Positions 35,019-44,918 of a DNA stretch of 64,000 nucleotides are shown in pieces (positions within the stretch are counted from its first letter, which is position 1; the number at the start of each line of letters is the position of its first letter). Source of the DNA: Dysgonomonas gadei ATCC BAA-286 (GTDB lineage: Bacteria > Bacteroidota > Bacteroidia > Bacteroidales > Dysgonomonadaceae); contig NZ_GL891979.1 in the NCBI RefSeq assembly GCF_000213555.1, positions 68,011-132,010 of the forward strand, in the 5' to 3' direction. Under the pieces are notes generated by a model. That model worked only from the letters and a program-made list of their open reading frames with translations, did not search any database and had not been told where the DNA came from. The translations under genes were made by a program, and so were the position numbers.

Positions 35019-37577
35019 ATGAGATTACTTTTCACAATACTATGCAGCTTGCTGTTCTCTTTATCTGTTTTCGCTCAGAAGAAAGCAGATATTCCTACAA
35101 TTTATATAGACAAAAGCGGTGTGATGCGCTGGTCGGATACCCGTCAGGAAGCTTCTTTCTACGGGGTAAATTATACAATGCCTTTTGCCCATGCTTACCG
35201 TGCGGTCAATTATATAGGGAAGAATCATAAAGAAGCCATCGACAGGGATGTATACCATTTCGCGCGACTAGGTTTCAATGCTTACCGTATCCATGTATGG
35301 GATGTGGAAATATCCGATGCAAAAGGCAATCTGATAGAGAACGATCATCTCGACCTGCTGGACTATCTGATAGCAAAGCTGAGGGAACGCAATATACGCG
35401 TATTGATTACAACAATGACAAATTTCGGAAATGGTTATCCCGAAAGGAATCAGAATACAGGGGCATTTTCTTATCTGTATGATAAATGTAAGATACATAG
35501 TACTGAAGAAGCTATTGTTGCTCAAGAAAATTATATAAATAGTTTTGTAAAACATGTAAATCCTTATACACGCCTATCTTATAAAGACGACCCGTATATT
35601 GTAGGCTTTGAAATAAATAACGAACCTTGCCATGCAGATACTCCGCAGCAGACCGAAAGCTACATTAACAGGATGCTGTCTGCTATTAAAAAGGCAGGCA
35701 ACAATAAGCCTGTGTTTTATAATGTGAGCCACAATCTGGGGCATGTACAGGCCTATTTCAATACAGCTATCCAGGGTACTACCTACCAGTGGTATCCTAT
35801 CGGGCTGGTTGCAGGACATACGCGCAAAGGTAATTTTCTGCCGTATGTGGATGATTATGGCATACCGTTCTTTAATGTGAAAGGCTTCGATACAAAAGCG
35901 AAAGCCGTCTATGAATACGATCCTGCCGACATCACTTATTCTTATATGTACCCGGCAATGACCCGCGCATTCCGCACGCAGGGATTCCAGTGGATTACCC
36001 AGTTTGCTTATGATCCTATCGATATAGCATGGGCAAATACCGAATATCAGACTCATTTCCTTAATCTGGCATATACCCCCAATAAGGCAATCAGTATGAA
36101 GATTGCAGCGGAAGTGGCGTATAAGGTGCCGATGTATCAGAAATATGCAAAATATCCGAATGATACGGTATTCACCGATTTTCATGTCAGCTATGCACAG
36201 GATCTAAGTGAGTTGAACAGTACGGACAAGTTCTTTTATTCGAATAATACGGCATCTTCACCTGTTATGCCAGAACAGTTACAGTCGGTAGCAGGTTGCG
36301 GAAGTTCACCAATAGTAAAATATGAAGGTACAGGCGCTTATTTTCTGGACAAGCTGGAAAATGGGTTATGGAGATTGGAGGTTATGCCCGATGCCGTGCA
36401 GATAGAAGATCCGTTCAGTAAGCCGTCTCTGAAAAAAGAGGTGGTTACTATCGCATGGAATACATGGGCTATGGAAGTTAGGTTGCCCGGTTTAGGTGAG
36501 AATTTCACTGTCACAGCTATCAATGATGGGAATGCTTATAATGGTTTATCAAAGGGTGCGGGCATTTCTGTAAAACCGGGCGTCTATCTTCTGAAAAATG
36601 TAAGCTATACACCAAGTGCCGAATGGGGTAAAAATACCAGATGGAATGATATTCTGTTAGGGGAGTTTGTTGCGCCGGAGGCTCATGCAAAAACATTTTC
36701 AGTAGTACATCAGCCTGCAAAGGTAATTGAAAGCGGCAAGCCTTTACCGGTAGAAGCACAGATCGTAGGACCGTCGTTTCCCGATTCGGTCATTATTTAT
36801 ACAGACAAAGTTTCTTTCTGGTCGGATAAGAACCCGTCTGTGAAAATGAAACGTATACATGGGTATACTTACGGAGCGGAAATACCTGCCGATATGATAA
36901 ATGAAGGGCTTTTCAGGTATAATATAATAGTATGCAAGGATAATAAGAATTATACTTACCCTGCTAAAACGGAAGGTAATCCCTTGGATTGGGACTATAC
37001 CTGTTCTGAATACTGGGAGAGTGCGGTTGTAAGAGCTGAAGACCCTTTGGTATTGCTAAAGATAACGGACGAATACAGCGATGTAGAGGCATATGGCATT
37101 CCGGAAACGTCTTATGTATTACGAAACTTTGTAACAGATTTAACAAGCGCGAACTCTTTGAAATTCAGATTTAAGGTAACGGATGCAGATGCCCGCTTCT
37201 TTTGGAGAAAATATATCAGGGATTATGTCAGCAAAAGGAAAGATAGGCTGGAAAAATCAAAATACCTATGTGTCAATCTGAAAAATACAAAAGGGATCAC
37301 TAAACTGAATCTGGGTTTTGTTACCTCCGACGGATTTACTTATACTTCGGTAGTAAATCTCGATAAAGACGGACTTTACAAAGTTTCCTTATCAGACTTG
37401 CGACAGGTGAAGACGGCTCTGTTGCCATCTCCGTATCCGACTTTTCTCGAGAGATATTTCGAGCCTGACATACAGATACCATTCGCTATAGAAAAAATAG
37501 AGATGTTAGAAATGTCAACCGTAGATGATATAATAAATGATGCGAACTTAGATTTAGGCAGTGTATGGCTGGAATGA
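35019..37577 (+). CDS. Secreted clan GH-A glycoside hydrolase, family uncertain (GH147 possible)
   Basis: An 852-residue protein with a signal peptide (1-20, ending FAQ, no lipobox). Residues about 45-390 form a TIM barrel of the cellulase-like clan GH-A: GFNAYRIHVWD (residues 85-95) and FEINNEPCH with acid/base E202. A likely nucleophile is E299 in AVYEYDPAD; this last assignment is inference. The remaining 450 residues are beta-rich accessory domains. In pectic galactan loci of Bacteroides, an exo-acting GH147 beta-1,4-galactosidase of this size is known, and this may be one; I cannot confirm the family without a profile search. The gene directly follows the HTCS gene and precedes susC, so it belongs to the same locus. 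Confidence 0.75.
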   Translation: MRLLFTILCSLLFSLSVFAQKKADIPTIYIDKSGVMRWSDTRQEASFYGVNYTMPFAHAYRAVNYIGKNHKEAIDRDVYHFARLGFNAYRIHVWDVEISDAKGNLIENDHLDLLDYLIAKLRERNIRVLITTMTNFGNGYPERNQNTGAFSYLYDKCKIHSTEEAIVAQENYINSFVKHVNPYTRLSYKDDPYIVGFEINNEPCHADTPQQTESYINRMLSAIKKAGNNKPVFYNVSHNLGHVQAYFNTAIQGTTYQWYPIGLVAGHTRKGNFLPYVDDYGIPFFNVKGFDTKAKAVYEYDPADITYSYMYPAMTRAFRTQGFQWITQFAYDPIDIAWANTEYQTHFLNLAYTPNKAISMKIAAEVAYKVPMYQKYAKYPNDTVFTDFHVSYAQDLSELNSTDKFFYSNNTASSPVMPEQLQSVAGCGSSPIVKYEGTGAYFLDKLENGLWRLEVMPDAVQIEDPFSKPSLKKEVVTIAWNTWAMEVRLPGLGENFTVTAINDGNAYNGLSKGAGISVKPGVYLLKNVSYTPSAEWGKNTRWNDILLGEFVAPEAHAKTFSVVHQPAKVIESGKPLPVEAQIVGPSFPDSVIIYTDKVSFWSDKNPSVKMKRIHGYTYGAEIPADMINEGLFRYNIIVCKDNKNYTYPAKTEGNPLDWDYTCSEYWESAVVRAEDPLVLLKITDEYSDVEAYGIPETSYVLRNFVTDLTSANSLKFRFKVTDADARFFWRKYIRDYVSKRKDRLEKSKYLCVNLKNTKGITKLNLGFVTSDGFTYTSVVNLDKDGLYKVSLSDLRQVKTALLPSPYPTFLERYFEPDIQIPFAIEKIEMLEMSTVDDIINDANLDLGSVWLE

Positions 37578-37633
37578 AAAATAAATTAGAATATGAACAA
37601 ACGAAATAATCACCTTATTAAATATTTAAAACC

Positions 37634-40597
37634 ATGAAAAAATACGATAGTTGTAAGAAATTTACTTATTTCCGCTTCGTAATAGCTTTGGCTTTATTGT
37701 TGCTCGCGCCCCTGATGGCTGCGGCACAGTCAAAGACGATTACGGGAACAGTAGTAGACGAAACAAACGAGCCGGTTATCGGAGCCGTTGTGAAAGTTTC
37801 GGAAACCACATTGGGTACTACCACCGATATAGATGGTAAATACTCGATTGATCTGCCGGAAGGGCGCAACCAACTGGAATTCTCTTTTCTCGGATATGAA
37901 ACACAAATAGTTATGGTTACTGACAACCGGGTTGTAAACATAAAGCTGGAACCCAAAGCGCAGCTAATGACCGAAGTCGTTGTAATAGGCTATGGTACCC
38001 AGCTGAAAAAAGACCTGACAGGGACAGTATCCAGTGTGAGCAGTAAAGACTTTAACCAGGGGCTTATCGGTTCTCCCGAACAACTGATAAACGGAAAGGT
38101 CGCCGGAGTGCAGATTATGTCGAATAATGGTTCGCCTACATCGGGAAGCACTATCCGTATCCGTGGGGGAGCATCACTAAATGCGAGTAACGATCCGTTA
38201 ATCGTTCTTGACGGTGTGCCTTTGGAAAGCGGAGGTATCAGCGGTAACAGCAGTAATTTCCTTAGCCTTATCAATCCGAACGATATAGAGAGTATGACGG
38301 TACTGAAAGATGCTTCTTCCACAGCCATCTATGGCTCAAGGGCTTCGAACGGGGTAATCATCATCACTACTAAAAAAGGAAGTTCCGACAAACTGAATAT
38401 CAGTTTCAATACGACATTCTCTCTGCAAAATAAGACAAAAGTAGCAGAAACCCTTTCTGCTCAGGAGTTCCGTGATCTGATAACCAGCAAAGGCAACGAC
38501 CAGCAAAAGGCGTTATTAGGTGAATCCAATACAAATTGGAATGATGAGATATATCAAACCGCAGTTGGTACGGATAATAACCTGAGCGTAGCCGGAAACT
38601 TCTCCAAAACAGTTCCGTTCAGGGTGTCGGCAGGTTACTATAACCAGGAAGGTATTTTGAAAACCGATAATGCAAAACGTTATACCGGAAGTATCGTTGT
38701 AAGTCCTACTTTTTTCGACAATCACTTAAAATTTGACTTCAACCTGAAAGGCTCGATAAATAAAAACAGTTTTGCCAATACCGATGCTATCTGGAATGCG
38801 ACGGTCTTTAATCCTACGCAACCTGTTTATTCCGGTAATTCAAATTTCGGAGGATATTACGAAAGCCTCGACAATGCAGGTGTTCCCGCAACAGGAGCAT
38901 TGCTCAATCCTGTCGGTTTATTGAAGCAGGAACAACATGAGAGTACAGTGAAACGCAGTATCGGGAATATGGATGTGGACTATAAATTCCATTTTCTGCC
39001 TGAACTGAAAGCGCATCTGACATTAGGCTATGATTATGCCAAAGGTGAAGGTACAAACTATATCCCTGCTGAGGCAGCCAATGTATATCAGATTGGCGGT
39101 ACAGATAATGAATATTCGCAGGAAAAAACAAACAAGCTGTTTACAAGTTATCTGAATTACTCGAAATTCTTTAAGAACATAAAAAGCAATCTGGACGCTA
39201 CTGTCGGTTATGATTACCAGCACTGGAGAGCTAAAACTCCCGTATTTATAGATAAGAACATTGCAGGCGAAACGGTAAGCACCTCTCCTGCACAGGATCA
39301 GACTCACGTTTTATTATCGTTCTACGGGCGTGTGAATTATTCTTATGATTCCAGGTATATGCTGACGGCAACTGTTCGTCGCGACGGATCGTCCCGCTTC
39401 AATCCGGATAACCGTTGGGGAACTTTCCCGTCGGTAGCACTGGCATGGAGAATATCGCAGGAGTCATTCCTGAGAGATAATAATGTAATCAGCGATTTGA
39501 AACTTCGTTTAAGCTATGGGGTGACAGGCCAACAAGATGGTATCGGGAACTACTCATTCCTACCTGTTTATACATTGAGTAACGAATATGCACAATACCG
39601 TTTCGGAGATAAGTATTACTACCTCTATCGTCCGTCGACCTATGTTGCCGACTTGAAATGGGAAACAACAGATTCGTATAATGCAGGATTCGATTTCGGA
39701 TTCCTCAATAACCGTATCAATGGTACATTCGATTACTATAACCGCAAAACAAAGGATTTGCTTGCTACAGTATCAGTTCCGGCAGGTACAAACTTCGCAG
39801 AGAAAGCAACCACTAATGTGGGTAATATAGAAAGCAACGGTCTTGAGTTTGCTATTAATGCGACTCCTATAGACACAAAAGATATAACCTGGACACTCGG
39901 CTTTAATGCGACATACCAGAAAGTGAAGATTACAAACCTGTCATTGGTTAAGAACGAAAATTCTCCGGGATCTTATACGGGCCCTGAAGTCGGTGGACAA
40001 GGCTTACAAATTCTGACAGAAGGATATACTCCTTATATGTTCTATGTCTACAAACAGGTGTATGATGATGCGGGCAAACCAATTGAAGGGATGTATGCCG
40101 ACCTCAACGATGATGGAGTTATCAATGAAAAAGACCTGTACCGTTACCATTCACCGATGCCTGATTACCTGTTGGGATTCAATTCACAGTTCAGATATAA
40201 GAACTGGTCATTGGGCTTTGCCTTGAGAGCAAGTTTCGGTAACTATGTTTACAACAATATGGCAGCCAATGCAGGAGCATGGGAAACGATGCAATACATT
40301 CCGTATGCAATCAATAATATGTCGAGAGACTTCCTGAATACAGGATTCCAGTCACGCCAGTTCCGTTCCGATTATTACGTGCAAAACGCATCATTCCTCA
40401 AAATGGACAATATTTCGGTAGGGTACAATGTAGGGAAAGTATTCAATGGTCCTAACCTCAGAGTAGGTGCTTTGGTTCAGAATGTATTTACTATTACCAA
40501 ATACGATGGAGTAGATCCTGAAATAACAAATGGTTTCGATAGTTCCTTCTATCCTCGTCCGAGAATATTCTCTTTGAGTCTGAATCTTGATTTCTAA
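37634..40597 (+). CDS. SusC/RagA-type TonB-dependent outer-membrane transporter
   Basis: A 987-residue outer-membrane beta-barrel transporter that imports oligosaccharides using TonB energy. Order: signal peptide (ending MAAAQS, about residue 33), a carboxypeptidase-regulatory-like domain (TITGTVVDETNEPVIGAVVK, about 35-115), TonB-box region MTEVVVIGYGTQLKKDLTG, plug domain (VAGVQIMSNNGSP through GSRASNGVIIITTKKG), then the 22-strand barrel to the end (terminal SLSLNLDF). Length typical. It pairs with the SusD-like gene 21 bases downstream. Locus content points to beta-1,4-galactan oligomers as substrate. Confidence 0.95.
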   Translation: MKKYDSCKKFTYFRFVIALALLLLAPLMAAAQSKTITGTVVDETNEPVIGAVVKVSETTLGTTTDIDGKYSIDLPEGRNQLEFSFLGYETQIVMVTDNRVVNIKLEPKAQLMTEVVVIGYGTQLKKDLTGTVSSVSSKDFNQGLIGSPEQLINGKVAGVQIMSNNGSPTSGSTIRIRGGASLNASNDPLIVLDGVPLESGGISGNSSNFLSLINPNDIESMTVLKDASSTAIYGSRASNGVIIITTKKGSSDKLNISFNTTFSLQNKTKVAETLSAQEFRDLITSKGNDQQKALLGESNTNWNDEIYQTAVGTDNNLSVAGNFSKTVPFRVSAGYYNQEGILKTDNAKRYTGSIVVSPTFFDNHLKFDFNLKGSINKNSFANTDAIWNATVFNPTQPVYSGNSNFGGYYESLDNAGVPATGALLNPVGLLKQEQHESTVKRSIGNMDVDYKFHFLPELKAHLTLGYDYAKGEGTNYIPAEAANVYQIGGTDNEYSQEKTNKLFTSYLNYSKFFKNIKSNLDATVGYDYQHWRAKTPVFIDKNIAGETVSTSPAQDQTHVLLSFYGRVNYSYDSRYMLTATVRRDGSSRFNPDNRWGTFPSVALAWRISQESFLRDNNVISDLKLRLSYGVTGQQDGIGNYSFLPVYTLSNEYAQYRFGDKYYYLYRPSTYVADLKWETTDSYNAGFDFGFLNNRINGTFDYYNRKTKDLLATVSVPAGTNFAEKATTNVGNIESNGLEFAINATPIDTKDITWTLGFNATYQKVKITNLSLVKNENSPGSYTGPEVGGQGLQILTEGYTPYMFYVYKQVYDDAGKPIEGMYADLNDDGVINEKDLYRYHSPMPDYLLGFNSQFRYKNWSLGFALRASFGNYVYNNMAANAGAWETMQYIPYAINNMSRDFLNTGFQSRQFRSDYYVQNASFLKMDNISVGYNVGKVFNGPNLRVGALVQNVFTITKYDGVDPEITNGFDSSFYPRPRIFSLSLNLDF

Positions 40598-40618
40598 TAC
40601 ATTATAAAATCTACAAAA

Positions 40619-42205
40619 ATGAAAAAGATAAAATATATATACATTCTTTTGGTGTCGATGACCTTAGGTCTGTTTACATCATGTCTGGGCGACCTTGACC
40701 AGATACCCAAAATAGAAGCTACACCCGAAACGGTTTACAATACACCCGAAGGTTATAAATCCGTTTTGGCAAAACTATATGCATCCCTTGCTATTGCCGG
40801 ACAGGAAAAAGGGGACGGGAACACCGACCTCGGAGGTAAAACATATTGGGGCTACCTGCGTATTTTCTACAATTTGCAGGAACTACCTACCGATGAGGCC
40901 ATTTACACATGGGGTGGGGGTGATGCTTTGAACGGTATCCAGTTTATGACATGGAATTCTTCGGACGAATGGACTTCGGCGATGTATTACCGTATCTATT
41001 ATACAGTGGCCATCTGTAATGAGTTTTTACGCAATGCGACGGATGATAAACTGGCAGGTTTCAACGACAACGACAGGGAACAGATAAAGGTTTACCGCAG
41101 CGAAGCCCGTTTCCTGAGAGCTTTGGTTTATTATCATGCGTTGGATTTTTACGGAAATGTACCTTTTGTAACCGAGGCGGACCCTGTGGGAGCATTCTTC
41201 CCTCCGCGTATTACACGATCAGAATTGTTTAATTATGTAGAATCAGAGTTGAAGGGTATAGAAGAGGAATTACCTCTGCCGTTGCAGAACGAATACGGGC
41301 GGGTGAGCCGTGCGGCAGCATGGTCATTATTAGCAAAACTATATCTGAATGCTAAAGTATACACAGGTACGGAAAAGAATACGGAATGTATTACTTACAG
41401 TAAGAAAGTAATAGACGGAGGTTATGCGTTGGAAAATACATATGCCAATCTGTTCAATGCTGATAACGATTTACGCACAAATGAAATTATCTTCCCTATA
41501 GAAGCCGACGGACAGCATACCACTACATGGGGTGGCAGTACCTATCTGGTTTGCGGACCTATAGTAGGCTCTATGGTAGCTACCGATTACGGAGTGCAAT
41601 CCGGTTGGGGCAGTATCCGTACCAGAAAGGAATTTGTGAAACTTTTCAAAGATATTACAGGGGCGACAGATAAACGTGCAGCATTCTATACTGATGGGCA
41701 GAGTCTCGATATTGAAGACCCTACTATCGGTACTCAAGGCTATTCTATCGTAAAATACATTAATAAGACATCGGCAGGACAGAACGGCTCAAACTTTTCA
41801 GAAGGATTGGTCGATACTGATTTCCCGATGATACGCCTTGCCGATGTGTATCTGATGTATGCCGAAGCTGTAGTAAGAGGTGGTACAGGTGGAAGTAAGA
41901 GCCTTGCAGCTGAATACATAAATCTGATACGCAAAAGAGCTTACGGTAATGAGACCGGAAAGGTTAGTGAAGATGAACTGACTCTCGATTTTATTCTGGC
42001 CGAAAGAGGACGTGAATTATACTGGGAAGGCACCCGCCGTACCGACCTTATCCGTTTCGGAAAATTCACAGGCTCGTCTTATGTGTGGCAATGGAAAGGT
42101 GGAACAATGGATGGTACGGGGACAGATAGCAAATTCAATTTGTATCCGCTTCCTCCGGCCGATCTGGCAGCTAATCCTAATCTGAAACAAAACGAAGGGT
42201 ATTAA
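40619..42205 (+). CDS. SusD/RagB-type surface glycan-binding lipoprotein
   Basis: A 528-residue lipoprotein. The signal peptide ends with lipobox FTSC (cysteine about residue 22), so it is lipid-anchored on the cell surface and caps the SusC barrel as a lid that captures sugars. The RagB/SusD fold is seen from the N-terminal YNTPEGYKSVLAKLYASLA through YRSEARFLRALVYYHALDFY and the C-terminal ILAERGRELYWEGTRRTDLIRFG, the family signature. Length and position directly after susC are normal. Confidence 0.95.
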   Translation: MKKIKYIYILLVSMTLGLFTSCLGDLDQIPKIEATPETVYNTPEGYKSVLAKLYASLAIAGQEKGDGNTDLGGKTYWGYLRIFYNLQELPTDEAIYTWGGGDALNGIQFMTWNSSDEWTSAMYYRIYYTVAICNEFLRNATDDKLAGFNDNDREQIKVYRSEARFLRALVYYHALDFYGNVPFVTEADPVGAFFPPRITRSELFNYVESELKGIEEELPLPLQNEYGRVSRAAAWSLLAKLYLNAKVYTGTEKNTECITYSKKVIDGGYALENTYANLFNADNDLRTNEIIFPIEADGQHTTTWGGSTYLVCGPIVGSMVATDYGVQSGWGSIRTRKEFVKLFKDITGATDKRAAFYTDGQSLDIEDPTIGTQGYSIVKYINKTSAGQNGSNFSEGLVDTDFPMIRLADVYLMYAEAVVRGGTGGSKSLAAEYINLIRKRAYGNETGKVSEDELTLDFILAERGRELYWEGTRRTDLIRFGKFTGSSYVWQWKGGTMDGTGTDSKFNLYPLPPADLAANPNLKQNEGY

Positions 42206-42225
42206 TCTTTAAGATATAGAATAGT

Positions 42226-43275
42226 ATGAAAACAATAAATAAATATATATTCCTGTTCCTTCTGGCTATAATGGCCGCGTCATGTAACAGTGACGGGGAT
42301 GAAGTGGTGCTTTCGGGTTTTCAGGAAGGAGAATTGAAGGCGACAGCATCGGAAGTCGTATTGACGAATGATAACAGCGGAAAACTGGTTCTGTCCTTTA
42401 TGTGGAACGCCGGAGAGTTGGCGAATACATATTCGCAAAAGTATGGGCTTCCTGCCGATGCATTGAAGACAACACTCCAGTTCGATACACAGAGTTCATT
42501 TGCCAGTGCAAAAGATGTGGTGGAAACTGCCAGTGCGAAATCCTATACAGGCAAGGCTTTGAATTCGCTGGCGCTGAGTATGGGCTTGGAAACAGCGCAG
42601 GCTGCAAAACTTTATGTACGCATGAAGTCTACCATTGCGGCTAATGTAGATCCTCTCTACAGTAATGTAGTAGAAGTGACCGTTACTCCTTACGAAGAAA
42701 TAGCATTTTTATATATGCCAGGCGACCTGAGCGGCGGATGGGATAAATACACAACACGCTTATGCTCACGCAATGGAAATGGCGAATATGAAGGATTTGT
42801 AAATGCTAAGGAATGGAATAACTTTAAATTTACGACCGAAATGAGCAGCACTTCGGGAGTAACTTACGGTTCTAATCCGAATGATTTATATACGTTGGAT
42901 GATAGTAGTGCCCAGTGGAACATATGGTTCGAAGAGGGCGGATATTTCTTACTGAAAGCGAATACCAATACGATGAAATGGAGTAAGACGAAAATTACTG
43001 CCTTTGCTGTTACCGGAGAGTTCAATGCATGGAGCCTTGCTACTGATGTGATGACTTACGATGCTGTAAATCAAGTGTGGAAAGTGACTTGTAATATCTC
43101 AAACACATTGTATGGTATTCAGATAATTGCCAATAACGACTGGAATTCGAAGTACGGAGGCAGTAACGGAGAGATTACTCTGGGCGGAGCGAATATAGAA
43201 ATTGCCACACCGGGTACTTATACTATTACAATGAATCTGAGCAATCCTGAGAAGTATACGTATACAATCGAATGA
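42226..43275 (+). CDS. SusE/SusF-like surface glycan-binding lipoprotein
   Basis: A 349-residue lipoprotein with lipobox AASC (cysteine about residue 20). The N-terminal part contains a SusE-type domain (GELKATASEVVLTNDNSGKLVLSFMWN, given here as fragments ATASEVVLT and LVLSFMW). C-terminal beta-sandwich domains (about 155-240 and 255-349) contain WDKYTTRL and FNAWSLATD motifs typical of starch/glycan-binding modules in SusE/F proteins. It binds glycan outside the cell and has no catalytic role. Genes of this kind regularly follow susCD; no other function is suggested. Confidence 0.85.
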   Translation: MKTINKYIFLFLLAIMAASCNSDGDEVVLSGFQEGELKATASEVVLTNDNSGKLVLSFMWNAGELANTYSQKYGLPADALKTTLQFDTQSSFASAKDVVETASAKSYTGKALNSLALSMGLETAQAAKLYVRMKSTIAANVDPLYSNVVEVTVTPYEEIAFLYMPGDLSGGWDKYTTRLCSRNGNGEYEGFVNAKEWNNFKFTTEMSSTSGVTYGSNPNDLYTLDDSSAQWNIWFEEGGYFLLKANTNTMKWSKTKITAFAVTGEFNAWSLATDVMTYDAVNQVWKVTCNISNTLYGIQIIANNDWNSKYGGSNGEITLGGANIEIATPGTYTITMNLSNPEKYTYTIE

Positions 43276-43302
43276 TTAATCCATTAAAAACAAAATTATA
43301 GT

Positions 43303-44343
43303 ATGAAATTATATATAAAACATTTGATTATAGCACTTTCATTTATTGTTTCCCTCGGGTTTATTTCCTGTAGCGACGATGATGATAACGGAGCAACCAA
43401 TCCTGACTTATCGGCCGGAACTTTTGCCAAAGGGGCTGATGTGAGCTGGATAACCCAGATGGAAGCATCGGGAAAGAAATTCTACAATGCGGCAGGAGCT
43501 GAAATGGAAGGTATAAGGCTGTTGAGAAATCTTGGTATGAACTCTGTCCGCCTGCGTGTATGGGTCGATCCTGTAGACGGGTGGTGCAATACCGAAGATT
43601 TATTGGTAAAAGCATATAGGGCCAAAAATCTGGGTATGCGTATTATGGTGGATTTCCATTACAGCGATACTTGGGCAGACCCGTCGAAACAAGTAAAGCC
43701 GGCGGCATGGACTAATCTCAGCTTCACAGAACTGAAGAGTGCCGTAGCGAATCATACGACAGAAGTGTTGAATGTGTTGAAAACAAACGGCATCACTCCG
43801 GAATGGGTACAGGTGGGTAATGAGACAGGCAACGGGATGTTATGGGATGATGGAAAAGCAGAAGACAATATGAAAAACTATGCTGATCTTAATAATGCAG
43901 GCTATGATGCCGTCAAAGCTGTTTTCCCTGATGCGAAAGTGATTGTTCATCTGCAAAACGGTCAGGATAACGGACTGTTCCGTTGGTTGTTCGACGGGCT
44001 GAAAAGTAACAATGGAAAATGGGATGTAATAGGTATGTCTTTGTACCCGTCTGCCGATGATTGGAAAACGATGAACAACGATTGCCTTGTCAATATGAAA
44101 GATATGATAGAGCGTTATGGTTCGGAAATAATGCTTTGTGAAGTGGGAATGAGCTGGGATGAAGCGGAAGCATCAAAAGCCTTTCTGACCGATTTGACAG
44201 AAAAAACAAAGTCATTACCAAATGACAAAGGTTTAGGTGTATTCTATTGGGAACCGCAGGCATATGGTAGCTGGAACGCATATACACTCGGTGCATTTGA
44301 CGATTCGGGAAAACCTACTGCTGCTTTGGATGCATTTAAATAA
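43303..44343 (+). CDS. GH53 endo-beta-1,4-galactanase, surface lipoprotein
   Basis: A 346-residue lipoprotein (lipobox ISC, cysteine about residue 23, followed by an acidic DDDDN stretch typical of surface export in Bacteroidetes). The GH53 TIM barrel cleaves beta-1,4-galactan internally: GADVSWITQMEASGK opens the family, NSVRLRVWVDP and MVDFHYSDTWADP follow. The acid/base is E174 in VQVGNETGNGMLW and the nucleophile is E280 in LCEVGMSW. The family is monospecific, so the assignment of locus substrate rests largely on this gene. It closes the susCDE transcription unit. Confidence 0.95.
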   Translation: MKLYIKHLIIALSFIVSLGFISCSDDDDNGATNPDLSAGTFAKGADVSWITQMEASGKKFYNAAGAEMEGIRLLRNLGMNSVRLRVWVDPVDGWCNTEDLLVKAYRAKNLGMRIMVDFHYSDTWADPSKQVKPAAWTNLSFTELKSAVANHTTEVLNVLKTNGITPEWVQVGNETGNGMLWDDGKAEDNMKNYADLNNAGYDAVKAVFPDAKVIVHLQNGQDNGLFRWLFDGLKSNNGKWDVIGMSLYPSADDWKTMNNDCLVNMKDMIERYGSEIMLCEVGMSWDEAEASKAFLTDLTEKTKSLPNDKGLGVFYWEPQAYGSWNAYTLGAFDDSGKPTAALDAFK

Positions 44344-44450
44344 TATTTATCTATACTATAAGCTGATGGACTTTAGTCGTCAGCTTATAGCTCTTTGAGG
44401 TGTTGATTAGCAGATTTGTAAATTAGCATATTAGCAAATGATTGAAATAG

Positions 44451-44472
44451 TGTTACGTTTGTTACTTTTTGG
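44451..44472 (+). repeat. TGTTACnTTTGTTAC dispersed repeat, copy 4
   Basis: Contains TACGTTTG at 44454-44461, a perfect -7 box. The nn pair is CG, unlike the CC/CT of other copies. Confidence 0.55.
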
Positions 44473-44510
44473 GGAAAAGATGTTTGGTCCCTACAAAAGC
44501 TATAAAATCC

Positions 44511-44531
44511 GTTACCTTTGTTACCTTTTAG
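44511..44531 (+). repeat. TTACCTTTGTTACC dispersed repeat, copy 5
   Basis: Contains TACCTTTG at 44513-44520 and is followed by a GTGGTTAATAAATGTAAA tail like those near 29490-29600. Confidence 0.55.
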
Positions 44532-44606
44532 CTATATGTGGTTAATAAATGTAAAAATTGTAAATGGGAGATAGTGAAAAATATGCACAGTACATGACTT
44601 ATATAA

Positions 44607-44853
44607 GCGCAAGTTTAACGCAGTGTAACTTGTGCTGTAAATGTTTACAGTTTGTAACTGTAAGGGGGTGTGTCAAAAGTAATATTGCGTTAGCAAAGTG
44701 TTATACCCTATTGTCATTCTGAACGGAGTGAAGAATCTCGACCCTGAGAAACGAGATGTTTCACTCCGTTCAACATGACAAATAGATAGTAAAAATTACT
44801 TTTGACACACCCTCACATGTTTAGACACAAGTTACGTTACACTAAACTTGCGT
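44607..44853. mobile_element. Nested inverted-repeat element (MITE-like)
   Basis: The inner element at 44666-44812 has perfect 18-base terminal inverted repeats (GGGTGTGTCAAAAGTAAT and its complement, 44666-44683 and 44795-44812). Inside is a second inverted pair based on TGAACGGAGTGAA and TTCACTCCGTTCA. Flanking sequences 44607-44637 and 44822-44853 are themselves imperfect inverted repeats (CGCAAGTTTAACGCAGTGTAACTTGTG against CACAAGTTACGTTACACTAAACTTGCG), so the whole is a palindrome within a palindrome. No ORF. This is what a non-autonomous element with no transposase looks like, but I see no clear target duplication. Confidence 0.7.
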
Positions 44854-44896
44854 CATTTCAGTGTAAAAAAGTAACAGGAGAGAAATACGCAGAATG

Positions 44897-44918
44897 TGTT
44901 ACTTTTGTTACCTTTTGA
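44897..44918 (+). repeat. TGTTACnTTTGTTACC dispersed repeat, copy 6 (candidate GH2 promoter)
   Basis: Contains TACTTTTG at 44900-44907. It is the closest promoter-like box to the GH2 start (70 bases before the ATG at 44977), so this copy may drive that gene. Confidence 0.5.

Noticed and set aside
35574..36185. 203-codon frame antisense to the GH-A hydrolase gene
   Set aside because: No signal, domain or promoter; a by-product of the opposite coding strand.
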